Shown here: one piece after another, positions 11,610 to 22,608 of the stretch
Layout: each line of letters starts with the position of its first letter
Position numbering within the stretch: the first letter of the stretch is position 1
Assembly: GCA_051453625.1 (NCBI GenBank)
Contig: JBOZIK010000001.1
Span: forward strand, 77,344,824-77,408,823
Length of the DNA: 64,000 nucleotides
Source of the DNA: Welwitschia mirabilis
Taxonomy: Eukaryota > Gnetophyta > Gnetopsida > Welwitschiales
Direction: 5' to 3'
Position numbers and translations under genes: made by a program
The notes under the pieces: model-generated
What the model saw: the letters and a program-made list of their open reading frames with translations, nothing else
Told to the model about the DNA's origin: nothing
The model's database searches: none

Positions 11610-12443
11610 TATTACACTACCAATTTGTAGTTATTTGATGGGGTTTTATGAGTTTTTTTACATGAAATTTGCATAGGCTTATATGCAATTCTAAGGATTT
11701 TGGAGAATCAATGGAAGATCTTACAAATGTATAATTCTTAGTAATATTTGAGGCATTCAAGGAAATTTTGATACTCATAACTATGGAGAAAGATTATAAA
11801 TGGAAAATTGTAACTTCTCTTCACCAAGATTATAAATGGAAAATTGTAAATTCTCTTCACTCAAATAATTTAAGAAGGTTATAATGCCCTTTGTTGTCAT
11901 CATGATAGGCAGATAAAGATACCACTAGATGGTAACATGGACTACTGAGTTGACTATTGAGGCACTATTAAATAATCTTTTGTAAAGAGTTCTTATGCCT
12001 TCTGTTATTCGAACAATAGTCAGGATGACCAATATAACCAACTTTGATAGACTACCCTAACTATTTTATTTTTTTATTATCTATAATGAAGTACATTTTA
12101 GAGTGCCTTTTGTTATCATTTTTTGATCTGTAATCCTATAAATAAGACTCTCCTAGAAATTCTCATGATAAAAGATCAAAGAACAAGAGATCCATCTTGA
12201 GTGTAGAGTCCCATCTCGAGTATTGTAGAAAGACATTTCCTTGGTGAAAGGCTGTGCATCCTCCATTGAGGCCGAGCTGTTTTGTAATCCAAATGTTTAG
12301 TTCCTTTTAATATAAAACTCTTTTTTTCATTTACACATGTTAGTTTCTTAGATTTTCCTTATGGTTTATATTGCCCTTGATCTGGTAACAATTTCATTGA
12401 TGATATATATCATTAAGGGAAGTCTTTCTTAAGGCTGAAAAGT
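11610..12443 (+). repeat. Diverged A-type LTR, cut by assembly gap
   Basis: Homologous to the LTRs at 4999 and 12686 but clearly more diverged than those two are from each other. It starts TATTACACTACCAATTTG. It carries a private 36-bp tandem duplication (11791-11826 and 11827-11863). It runs into the N gap about 250 bp before its expected end. Confidence 0.75.
11791..11863 (+). repeat. 36-bp tandem duplication inside LTR
   Basis: Two adjacent copies starting agattataaatggaaaatt and ending tctcttcac, absent from the other two A-type LTRs. A recent slippage or local duplication. Confidence 0.85.
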
Positions 12444-12543
12444 NNNNNNNNNNNNNNNNNNNNNNNNNNNNNNNNNNNNNNNNNNNNNNNNNNNNNNNNN
12501 NNNNNNNNNNNNNNNNNNNNNNNNNNNNNNNNNNNNNNNNNNN
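12444..12543. other. Assembly gap of exactly 100 N
   Basis: A round 100-N run usually marks a gap of unknown size. It separates an LTR from a second copy of the 3' internal end of the same element type, so a large part of an element may be missing here. Confidence 0.95.
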
Positions 12544-12685
12544 AACTAATTATCTTAATATGAAATGTAGTTTGTAAGCTTGTTTTATAATTTCTAGATT
12601 AATCTTTTATAAAATAAATTAGCTCACAATTACGGTTTTTCAGCTAGTTTTTGTTAAGAATTAATAAAGGCTAAGTGGAAGGCTA
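12544..12685 (+). other. Second 3' internal end of A-type element with polypurine tract
   Basis: Aligns with 11200-11275 (shared ttttataaaataaattagct) and ends in ctaagtggaaggcta just before the LTR. It lacks the 310-bp insert found at 11276. Confidence 0.7.
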
Positions 12686-13770
12686 TGTTATGCTACCAAT
12701 TTATGGTTATTTAATGGGGTTTTATGAGCTATTTTACAGGACATTTATAAAGGTTTAAGTGTAATTCTGAGGATTTTGGAGAATCAATAAAAGATCTAAA
12801 AAATGTGTAATTATTACCTAGATTTGAGGCATTTAAGACATATTATGGTACTCATAACTATGAAGAAATATTAATAATAGTATAGACTAAGCTTCGCCTT
12901 TGATTTCTGCTAAAGAAAACCATTGTCTCTTGTATCATCCCCACAATAGGTAGGACGATGACACCATTTACTATTGATATGAACTGCTGAATCAAGTGTT
13001 GAGTCATCTCCTGAGTCATCTTTTTGTAGTAAACTGTCATCGCCCATGTCATTCGGATGATAGTCAGGATGATAATGATATTGTAACTAACTCTAACAAT
13101 CAACCCTTAACCATTTCATCTATTTATTTTATGTAAAAGGGCACATTACAATGCCTTCTGTTTATCATTTTATACTGTGTTTTTCTATGAATAATCCCCC
13201 TTTAACTCTTCTTTCTATCTTCATTGCATTAGAAATTCTTATGACAGGAGATTGAAGGGTAGGATATCCATCTTGAGTATTACAAAAAGACATTCCCTTG
13301 ATGGAGGCCTGTGTATCCTTAATTGAGGCCTAGCTATTTTATAACCTAGTTGTTGTTACCTTTTTCATATAAATTCTATTTTCATGTTTACATATTATAT
13401 AGTCTAATAACCCTTATGATTTATGTTGTCCTTGATTTAGTGATAATTTCTTGGGTAATATAGATCATTAAGGGTAAGTTTTATTAACACTTAAAGAAAT
13501 TATTTTAGATTTATTTTGCATTGCATTTAGATTAGGTTACACTTTTCATTTGCATTACATTCTTTATTTCCTGCATTATTATTTAATTTTGTTTTCATTT
13601 ATTTTACGAAAAGTAATCCAAGTCTTATCTCATAGTCTTTAATGAGAATATGACATTTAGATTAACTCCACTCATACTAGTGTGTTGTATTATGTGAGAA
13701 ATCTATTTTATTTTATAAATGATAAAATCCTTTTTAATATAAAATTCTTACACAAATACACACTACAACA
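12686..13770 (+). repeat. 3' LTR of gypsy element A
   Basis: Starts TGTTATGCTACCAATTTATG, ends CACTACAACA, and is followed by the ATCCA duplication. It is closely similar to 4999-6080, supporting these two as the original LTR pair. An antisense open frame at 12858-13103 is chance. Confidence 0.88.
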
Positions 13771-14716
13771 ATCCACTTAATCATTTAGATGACACCTAGA
13801 ATGATTAATATAAATAAAAGAAACAAAGCTTATACATTAACAACTGACAATCATTCACCTGATTATTTGGATGACAACTTACATAACATCTAAAGGATGA
13901 CACTTAATTATCATCAAGAAGGCATGTAGAGGAAAATAAACCATTGAAATAAGAGATCAACTATCATCCATCATGTCCTATGAACTACAGTTAGAATGAA
14001 TACAAAATGAACTTCATCAGTCACAAAATCATTGATATGATTGCCTATGATCTATTACAACTCTTCAAAAACCCTAATTGTCATCTCAAATTTATAAATA
14101 TCCCTCTGTTCCCTTATTTTATCATCTTTTATTACATTAAAATTGCTTGTGGCATTGGAGCATTTTAAGCAAGTGATCCATCCTAGTTGCAGAGAAGGAC
14201 ATTTCTTGGTGTTGAGCTATGTCTTCTTCATTGAGGAGTTCTTCCTTTATAAGAGGATGTCGATATTTTGATTAATAAAGATATTGAATAAATGTTCTTT
14301 CAAAATAATTTAATGATCTTTCTTATAATTTATGTTAATTATAATTAAGTGATAGTTCTTTGTGATTGATATAGATTATGAGGGCCAACTTGGATGACAA
14401 TAAGTTAATGCACTTAGTTAGGATTTGCATTTAGGCTTGCATTTCATCTTTGCATCTTTCATTCATTCATTTCATCATTACACTTAATTAATTTATCATC
14501 CTAAAGTCAGATTAGAAAATCATTTCAATTTTATTCTTTTTTATTAAAACAATATTCTAACTTCCTATTTAGAATTCCTCTCTAAAGTATGACATGTGGG
14601 TTAACTCCCATATACTAGTATATTTTATGTGAGTTCTATTCAGATTTATAGGTATAAAAAATAAATGATTCATTAAAACAAAATAATAGATTAATTACCC
14701 AATTCATACCCCAACC
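13771..14716 (+). repeat. 5' LTR of gypsy element B, right piece
   Basis: Begins with the second ATCCA copy (13771-13775) and then matches the 3' LTR of B from about 23250 to its end. It ends CATACCCCAACC, followed by the primer site. It holds two TCATTTAGATGAC/TTATTTGGATGAC dyads at 13780-13793 and 13862-13875. Confidence 0.88.
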
Positions 14717-14719
14717 AAT

Positions 14720-14737
14720 TAGCATCATTACTAGGAA
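14720..14737 (+). other. Primer-binding site of element B (decayed)
   Basis: TAGCATCATTACTAGGAA, three bases after the LTR end. It is at the same place as TGGCACC... in A and TGGTGCC... in D, with several further G-to-A and C-to-T changes. Confidence 0.72.
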
Positions 14738-15038
14738 GCAGTTCAAGGAAGTTTGGAAGGTTGAATATTATTGCATAGGTAACTAATTTAGTTTCAAGTT
14801 ATTTACTTGTGTAATGTGCACATACAATTTTTCTTTTATTTTCTTAGTTTAGATTACTTTTTAAATTTTTTTAGTTTTATTTTTATTCAAAATTAAATAT
14901 TACCATTATTTTTAATAAATTTGATTTGTATTTTTTGCTACATCCACTATTGGTATAGCTTTCTTCTTGCACTTCATGTGATCTAGAAGGGATTTTTCCA
15001 CTTGGGTGAAAATAAGTTCATTTTAACATTTTATAAAA

Positions 15039-16640
15039 ATGCAAGAAATAGTCACATAGAAAAAGCATCAATGGAAGAATTAGTTTATTAGAAAAGCTAT
15101 TAGAGAAGGGTTAGTGAACTTTAATTTAAGAACTTAAGGTGAGAAAGTTTCATTTTAATATAGAGTAGAACAAGATGATTTTTCTACCTTTCATATTTCT
15201 AAAGTTAATTTACCTATTTTAGAAAGTAATTTATCTAAACCATCTTCCTTTTCTAATCCTACCTATTAAATGATTTTTCTTTCTAAATCTTAGAAATATC
15301 TACCTCTACTTATACTTCTACTACTACTATATTAACTCTCAACAAACTGATAGCTAAAATAAAGAGAGAGATCAAAATCCCTTTTGACCTACCAAATGAA
15401 GATGAAGTGGATTTCAAAAACTTGCAAGCTTAGACATCTTTTAACACTTAGTACAAATAGAATTCCTCATTTTTACTTCAAGAAATGGGAAAAAGAAGGT
15501 AATTGATAGAACCTCCATGATCATTTTCCCTTTTACCCTTAGAGGTAAGGCTGAAAATTGGTTAAAAACTATCCTTCATAAAATCCTTAAGAATTGGAGC
15601 TGAGTTTAGTATGCCTTTATAAAAAGGTTCATAAGTGAAGCAATCATGAGGGGGAAAAAAAGAAGTTATCAATTTTACATAACATCCCCATAAAGATTAT
15701 TTTATAACTTATGAGAGGTTTTTAATTAATTCCTCATCCAATCCTGTAGATGAATTTTCTAGAGAAGAACTCATTAACTACTTCTATAGTGGATTGAATA
15801 GCTAAACCAATAAACTAGTAGATTTTACATGTGATGAAAATTTACTCAACATAACTTTGAAATATTTTTGAAAACTCTTGGAAGGATTGGGAAATTAATC
15901 AAAAATAACCTAAGCCAACCATCAAAGAAGGTAGAACTATAAGATAAATTTTAAAAGACATTAAGAGAGTATAGCATGAAGATCAATCAAACAACTTAAT
16001 TCAAGATCTTACCAATACACTAAAAACTTACATCAAAGGTGTTGGCTGACGCTAAAATGTTAAATCAATGACCTCAATTATTAATACCTTTATCGCATTA
16101 TGAAATATATGAGGACAACTTCAATTATACCAAATATTATCCTAACTTACCAACATGTATAGAAATGATCTATGAATAAGACTATGCATTCAATTAAAGA
16201 ACTAATAATTCAAAAGAAATCAATAATTTCAGCCATGAAATATGGGACCATAACCACCCTTTAGATCCTCTTTTGATAACAAATATAAGAGTAACAACTT
16301 TCATCCTAAGAAATTTTATTCAAATAACTTCTAATCCAATCATTTTCGGTCTTATAACTTTTAGCCCAATCCCCTTAGAGATTCAATGAAAGAATTGAAT
16401 AAGATGCAAGAAAATACCAACAACAATTTCAAGAATCAAAATAAAAACCTAGAAAATTTAATAGGAATACTTTAATAAATCATGTGAGGGAATTAAATAT
16501 CTTAAAGATTCCTTACAACTCAAATCATTCCCAACCTAAATGATGTTAAAAATGATTGGAAGGTAGTAACAAGAAGTGAACATGATACAGCTCATAAAGA
16601 AGAAATTCATAATTCTTGTAACTAAGAAGATTAAAATCAT
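15039..16640 (+). pseudogene. gag remnant of gypsy element B
   Basis: Parallel to gag of element A. A possible start at 15039 leads into KAIREGLVNF; a segment PFDLPNEDEVDFKNLQ lies at about 15385-15430. A capsid block FPFTLRGKAENWLKTILHK at about 15525-15585 is characteristic of the plant retrotransposon gag domain. The zinc knuckle (16099-16140) has lost its ligands. Stops occur every few tens of codons. The tail near 16540-16720 is Asn/Glu-rich. Protease follows in the same orientation. Confidence 0.82.
16099..16140 (+). other. Ligand-less zinc knuckle in gag of B
   Basis: Reads YEIYEDNFNYTKYY where element A has CDLCKDNYHITKYC. All three Cys positions are Tyr (TGT to TAT, G-to-A) and the His is Asn. 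The knuckle cannot bind zinc. Confidence 0.82.
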
Positions 16641-16999
16641 AATAATGACATAAAAATTCTTGATCAACCTATCTTTTCTTTAGCTCATAAAGAAAAGCCT
16701 AATCATAACATAACCAATGAAACATGATAAATAAATCCATAACTCCTTGGTTAAAAATATTAAAGACTAATCCTATCTATGATGATTATCTTAAGGAAAT
16801 CATGTAAGATATAAGCATTAAATTACTTTTGTGGAAAATATTGTAAGATAATCTTAGATAAAACAAAATATAAAAGAACTTAATTAAGGGAAAACAAAAA
16901 AAAACCATACTAAATAAAGTATTTATTACACAATTCCTTTCTAATTTAGTAGTACAAAGATATCTAAAATTTAAAAACTCAGGGGTTACCATAGTTAGT

Positions 17000-17390
17000 A
17001 TTATTTTGGAAGGGAGAAAGAAGATCAATAAATCACTGATAAACATAGGAACAAGTATCAACATTATGCCATTTAGCATTTGTAAAAAACGTTTGGGTTT
17101 AAAAAGAAGATTAAATCAATAAAAATTATGTTGAAACTAGCTGATGCAACTCTAAGAAAACTAATTAGAGTTATTAAGGATATGGTTATATAAATTGAAA
17201 AGGCCTTCTAACCTATATATGTGGTGATTATTGATGTAGAATACAATAGAGGATACCATTTAATTTTATGAATATATTTTTAGGAAACAACCCATTGCAT
17301 TATTGACACATGAACAAGAATGATGGAATTCCATGTCGAAACAAGAAATTCATTATTAGATTCTTTAACATGGCTAAAAAAAATTTTAGA
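17000..17390 (+). pseudogene. Aspartic protease remnant of element B
   Basis: The active-site region reads N-I-G-T-S-I-N-I-M-P-F (17042-17074). Asp is replaced by Asn, Thr by Ile and Ala by Thr relative to the family motif, all by transitions. Downstream are LADATLRKLIRVIKDM (about 17140-17190), then YNRGYHLIL, a stop, and TTHCIIDT (about 17290-17310), the same order as in element A. Several stops interrupt it. The antisense open frame at 16786-17079 is a shadow of this region. Confidence 0.8.
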
Positions 17391-17890
17391 TAAGATTTTA
17401 ATCTTGAGCAATAATAGGTTTTCTAGGGTTATTTAGTGTTGTCCTTTAGAAGAAAGTCTTCTTACTCTAGAAAGTCCAACTTTATTTAATATTTTGAAGA
17501 ATGTGAATAAATCTTAAGAAGTCTTAATTCCTATAATTCATGTAATCTAAATAATAACCTCTTGGATAATAATGTGAATGATGATAGAAATGAAAAATTT
17601 GAATCTCTTATTAATCATGATGTTAAACATGTTAAAACCATAAAAAACCCTTTACATCGAAAAAGAATTCTTACAATAATAAGGGATAAATTTTATTTGG
17701 AATTTAAAGGATAGTAAATAGATAGAAATACATGTTTTTGAAAAATGACCTTTAGAAAATCTTGATCATTAATTCATGTATTCATCCTTTTTAAGAAAAA
17801 TTACTAATTCAACTTGTTAATTCCAAAACATGTTTTTTTGCTTAAACTCATTAAGATCTTTTAGCCATTCCTCCTTCCATTATTGAACAT
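17391..17890 (+). other. Asn-rich linker between protease and RT, element B
   Basis: The reading is rich in Asn, Asp and Ser with several stops (for example NNLLDNNVNDDRNEKFESL near 17560-17610). I see no domain. Athila-like elements often have a poorly conserved linker here. Confidence 0.5.
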
Positions 17891-17929
17891 AAAATTTTTT
17901 AGAAGATCATGAAAAATTCATTAGATAAC

Positions 17930-18640
17930 CACAAAAAGGGACTTAACCATAACCTTAAGTAAATAGTAAAGGAAGAAATTATGAAATGTATAGATGCAGA
18001 GATCATTTATGTTAGATCTGATAGTGAATGGATTAGTCCTATTACTACAGTATCATAAAAGGATGAGAAGAGATAAGCCTGCATTAACTTTAGAAAGATG
18101 AATGATGTCACTAAGAAAGATTATTGTCCCTTACCATTTCTAGATCAAATTCTTGATAGGATATAAGGCAATTCATATTATTATTTTCTTGATAAAGATA
18201 GTGGTTACAATCAAGTATGCATAGCTAATGAAGATCAAGTCAAGATAACTTTCACCTCTTCTTTTGGTATGTTTGCCTTTAAAAATATATCCTTTGATAT
18301 ATGTAATGCACCTGAAACATTTTAAAGAGCCATGATGGGTATATTTTCAAACATGATTAAGAAAGTAAAAGAAATCTTCATAGATGACTTTTCAATTTTT
18401 GGGGATTCTTTTGAGAAAACCTTAGAAAGAATAAAAAAAGTCCTTAACTAGTGCATAGAAACTAGCCTTTATCTGAGTTGGGAAAAGAGATACTTCTTCA
18501 TAAAGAATGGGATAGTCTTAGGTTATCATATTTTCAGTAATAGCATTTAAATGGACCCTGCTAAATATACATCATTAGAAACTTCCCTCCTCTAACCAAT
18601 GTAGAATAAAATAGATATTTTTCATAGTCATGCTATTTTT
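17930..18640 (+). pseudogene. Reverse transcriptase remnant of gypsy element B
   Basis: Would copy element RNA into DNA. Visible in order: VKEEIMKCIDAEIIYVRSDS, WISPITTV, INFRKMNDVTKKDYCPLPFL, DQILDRI, YYFLDKDSGYNQV (first catalytic Asp at 18191), ITFTSSFGMFAFKNISFD, CNAPETF, and IFIDDFSIFG with both catalytic Asp codons retained (18383-18388). These are the palm motifs of a Ty3/gypsy RT. Stops (at about 18060, 18077, 18165, 18325) inactivate it. Most of these stops replace codons that one C-to-T change would convert. Confidence 0.92.
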
Positions 18641-18699
18641 TATCAAAGATTCATTAAAGACTATGATAATATTTTCAAACCTCTTCATTCTCTCTTAGA

Positions 18700-19080
18700 A
18701 AAATATGTTGAGTTTGATTGGAATGAGTCTTGTCAATATGAATTTAAAAATCTTAAAGATAAAATCACTTTAGCACCTATTAGAAGAGGACCTGATTGGA
18801 ATAAAAACTTTAAACTTATGTGTAATGCAAGTAATACTGTTGTAGGGGACATGTTAGGATAGAAAATGAGAAGTATTATAATATTATTTCTTACATTAGT
18901 AAAACCCTTTTAAGAGTCCAACTTAATTATATCATCATTGAAAAAGAAATTCTTACCATCGTTAACTTTAACACTATCTTCTTGATTTCCATATTAATTT
19001 ATACATTGATCATTATGCCATTCAATATCTAATGACTAAGAAAGATTTGAGTACAATACTTATTATATGAGTATTATTAA
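18700..19080 (+). pseudogene. RNase H remnant of gypsy element B
   Basis: Would degrade the RNA strand during reverse transcription. The tether and start of the domain read APIRRGPDWNKNFKLMCNAS (about 18775-18835). The first catalytic Asp (family motif CDAS) is Asn, codon AAT at 18824. Further on, TLLRVQLNYIIIEKEILTI is seen across a frameshift (about 18905-18962). Stops and frameshifts follow, and it joins directly to the integrase region. Confidence 0.78.
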
Positions 19081-19399
19081 TGTAGGAATTCAATTTAATC
19101 ATTATTGATAAAGAAGGGGAACATAATTATATTACTAATTATTTATTTAATATTCTTCATGAACAACATCCCCTACATTTTTTTACATACCATCCTATCT
19201 ACGATAATTTTTTAGATAAGCATATCTTTCCATTATACATTTTTATTCCATCTCTTCTAAACAGCTTACTCCATGGTATGCTAATATTATCACTTATTTT
19301 ACTACCCTGAAAACTCCCCAACATTGGAATCATAATTATAAAAAATATTTTCCTTATAAAATAGAATTCTATGAGTGGCATGAACCACAACTCTACTAA

Positions 19400-20110
19400 A
19401 AATGTAAAGAGAAAATCATGTGCAAATGTATGTTAGAATGGGAGCAATATGAGATCCTTACTCTTTGTCATAGTGATATGTGTGGAGGACATTTTAGTTA
19501 TCAAAAGACTTCTATGAAAATCCTTCATGCAAGTTTCTATTGATCTACCCTCTTTAAAGATTCATTGAACTTTACAAAAGAAATTTAATATTTGTCAACA
19601 TTGTGGTATCCTTTCTAAATCTGAAAACATGCTTCTCTAAATTATCTTAGAGTGTGAACCTCTTGATTTTTGGAGTATAAACTTCATAGACCCTTTGATA
19701 CCATCTTTTTGTAATAAAAATTACATCCTAGTGGTTGAGGATTATGTGATAAAATGGGTAGAAGCCATTCCTATAATCATAAATGATGCTAAAACTCTAT
19801 GTTCTTTACTTAAATCTAATATTTTTCCATAGATTTGACGTTTTTAGAATCTTGCTTAGTGATCAAGTTACTCATTTTATAAATGAGATTTTTAGAAAAA
19901 TCCTTTTCTCTGTTGGAATTGAGCATAGAATAGCGAATGCTTATCATTCTCAAACTAATGATCAAGCTAAAAATCCTAATAAGGAAATAAAAAAATGCTT
20001 TAGAAACTAATTTCTCAAAATAAGAGTCCTTGGCCTATTAAATTTCATGATAGACTTTGGGCTTATCACATTACTTCGCATAATTAACTTGGAATTTAAC
20101 CCTTATAAAC
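19400..20110 (+). pseudogene. Integrase remnant of gypsy element B
   Basis: Would insert the cDNA into the genome. The N-terminal HHCC zinc region is partly visible: LCHSDMCGGHFSYQKTSMKI (about 19465-19525) and CQHCGILSKSENML (about 19595-19640). The core reads FIDPLIPSF (about 19687), then NYILVVEDYVIKWVEAIPI (about 19719-19775), and then an open stretch 19783-20010 including LLSDQVTHFINEIFRKILF, IANAYHSQTNDQA and NKEIKKCF. This is the order of a gypsy integrase core. Stops and a frameshift near 19830 break it. The antisense frame at 19199-19390 is chance. Confidence 0.9.
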
Positions 20111-20640
20111 TTGTGTATGGTAAATTTTGTGTTCTTTTTATTAATGTATGATATAATTACTATAAAAGCATTCATCAAATTAATGTCATAAATTTTGATG
20201 ATAATCTTTAGCATAGAATAGTCCAACTTTAACATCTTGATGAGAAATACAATCATGCTATTCATAGATAAGTCATCCAAAAAGCTCAATAAAAAAAAAA
20301 TTTACCATTGTAATAGCTTATCTCTAAATATTTTCAACTTGGTTAGTTGGTTCTATTATTTAATACTTTAGTGCATCCTCTTTATAATAAATTGACCTAT
20401 AAATGGTAGGCTCTTACTAGATAAAGAAAGTGCATATTAATGGATCTATTAAGATTTTCAATTTAAACACTCATGAAAGACTTAAAGTAAATGGAGAATG
20501 GTTGAAGTTATATTAGTCACTTAATAATTATCATTATACAATGAATATGATTAAAACAATTGACTTAGATGATTATCTTACCCAAGAGGAACATCTTCCG
20601 TTTACCATTATCTAAATAATCACTTAGCTAGATTCTTTGA
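20111..20640 (+). pseudogene. Integrase C-terminal tail of element B
   Basis: A weak continuation reading HLDEKYNHAIHR at about 20230-20270 and KAQ near 20283 resembles the tail region after a gypsy integrase core. I see no chromodomain. The antisense open frame at 20071-20289 is a shadow. Confidence 0.5.
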
Positions 20641-20850
20641 TTAAGTTATTTTACTATTTGATCATGTACTAACTTAGTTTTGTATTAGATTTTACATAAG
20701 TTTTTACAAAAGTAATTCCTTAATTTGGAAATTTAGAAAGATAAGAATTGAATTTCAGCTAATCTAAAACATTCCAATGTCTATAAACTTCAATGTCTAT
20801 GGTAATTTCTAACTAAGTACTAGTTACGTTAAATCAAATGGGAATTCACA

Positions 20851-21371
20851 NNNNNNNNNNNNNNNNNNNNNNNNNNNNNNNNNNNNNNNNNNNNNNNNNN
20901 NNNNNNNNNNNNNNNNNNNNNNNNNNNNNNNNNNNNNNNNNNNNNNNNNNNNNNNNNNNNNNNNNNNNNNNNNNNNNNNNNNNNNNNNNNNNNNNNNNNN
21001 NNNNNNNNNNNNNNNNNNNNNNNNNNNNNNNNNNNNNNNNNNNNNNNNNNNNNNNNNNNNNNNNNNNNNNNNNNNNNNNNNNNNNNNNNNNNNNNNNNNN
21101 NNNNNNNNNNNNNNNNNNNNNNNNNNNNNNNNNNNNNNNNNNNNNNNNNNNNNNNNNNNNNNNNNNNNNNNNNNNNNNNNNNNNNNNNNNNNNNNNNNNN
21201 NNNNNNNNNNNNNNNNNNNNNNNNNNNNNNNNNNNNNNNNNNNNNNNNNNNNNNNNNNNNNNNNNNNNNNNNNNNNNNNNNNNNNNNNNNNNNNNNNNNN
21301 NNNNNNNNNNNNNNNNNNNNNNNNNNNNNNNNNNNNNNNNNNNNNNNNNNNNNNNNNNNNNNNNNNNNNNN
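20851..21371. other. Assembly gap, 521 N
   Basis: A run of N in the 3' region of element B. Apparent open frames on both strands across it (20829-21401) are artefacts of undetermined bases. Confidence 0.98.
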
Positions 21372-22589
21372 AAAAAGGAAAATCATAGTCTATTCATATA
21401 AGGAAAAAAAAACTTGAAAAAAGGAAAAATAAAGGAAAGATAAAAGGGAAAAATAAATGTCTAAATAAATTCCACGATGTCCTATTGCAAGCATACTAAG
21501 TTAAATTTTCTTGAAAAGGACCCTTCATAGTATGATATGGTAGTTGTGGAAACTCCACCAAATAGTCAATTGATGATGATCAAATCTTAACTTATGGACC
21601 CTTATTCTTTTACTAGTGATTGCACTTTTCTCATAATGATGAATAGTATTTTTTTAAGATCATATTAACTTGATTTCTATAACTATATAGCCATAATTCT
21701 ATGAGTGTGATACAACATATTAATCATTAAATAATATATTATCAAAGTTTCAATGGTTCTTTAGTAAATGGTTGGGTTTATTTTAGTCTTAACATGACAT
21801 TAATAATTTTTAGAAGAATTATTTGATAACACTAAAGTTAATTTTCCTATTACATGAAGCTTATTGTGGTTTAGCACTAAATTATGCATCTATACTATTA
21901 AGTAGTTCTATGATGAATACCATTATGTCTATTTAGGTTAATATTTAGGATAAAGTAGTCAACCATCTTCATATACCTTTATGTCCATTTTTATTTTTCA
22001 TATACTTAAATGTTTTTATTTGGCTATATCAAAGCCATTTTTGCGGTTTACTTTCATCTAATAGGGCATAAAAATTTTTAATTTGTCATTGTCTCTAATT
22101 CTTTGACCTTCTCCTAATCATACTCTTTCTTTTATCTTTGACAGTTAGTTTTCTCTTCATCTTGCTTTTTAAGTATGCTTGCATTTCTTTTTCTTTTTAT
22201 TTTTTTGTTGTATTTTCCTATTTTATTTTTAGTGTATATTTTATATCCATTAATCCTTTGAGCCTCTTCCTTATAATTATTACAAGTGAAAATACTAAAA
22301 ATTCAATACAAATTTTTCTACTTCATGAGGGTGGAATCATTAGGATCCTCAAAAATATTGGATTTAATTAGAATGAATTTGCTTATTAAAAATATATTTT
22401 TTTATATAACTGAAATTGTAATTCTAAATTTAATGCATATCTTTTTTATGATGTTTAATTGAAATATTTTCTTAATATGCACTCTCTATTTGATAATGTA
22501 AGGTTCTTTATGATAAATTGTTATGTTTTATCCTTTTTTTAATTTGACTCGCTTCTATTCTTTTTTAGTTTCTTTATTAAGGACTAGCA

Positions 22590-22608
22590 AATGTTTAGTG
22601 GGGAGCTA
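22590..22608 (+). other. Polypurine tract of element B
   Basis: The segment tttagtggggagcta directly precedes the LTR start TGTTGTGAG at 22609. It would prime plus-strand synthesis. Confidence 0.78.

Larger units (their letters stand above)
4999..13770 (+). mobile_element. Ty3/gypsy element A nested in LTR of B
   Basis: Bounded by LTRs 4999-6080 and 12686-13770 (about 1.08 kb each) and flanked by ATCCA duplications. It keeps the primer site, gag and protease but shows no RT, RNase H or integrase, so it looks internally deleted or non-autonomous. A third, more diverged LTR (11610-12443), a 100-N gap and a duplicated 3' internal end (12544-12685) make the right half complex. It is either a recombined tandem product or a mis-joined assembly. 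The outer target duplication is the firmest evidence for the ends. Confidence 0.82.
20641..22608 (+). other. Post-pol 3' region of element B
   Basis: Includes a 521-N gap. After the gap a purine-rich tract (21372-21458) and the conserved block 21475-21650 match elements A (10100-10310) and D (62090-62280). A 77-codon frame at 22138-22371 begins with a hydrophobic run and is not recognised. An envelope-like ORF is possible by position in Athila-like elements, but no motif supports it. It ends with a polypurine tract at about 22590-22608. Confidence 0.6.

Noticed and set aside
20829-21401. Long open frames on both strands (185-187 codons)
   Set aside because: They consist of undetermined bases in an N gap with a few real codons at each end.
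22138-22371. Possible small membrane or envelope-like protein in 3' region of B
   Set aside because: Hydrophobic run followed by unremarkable sequence. No counterpart was seen in A or D at the matching place, so it is not reported as a gene.
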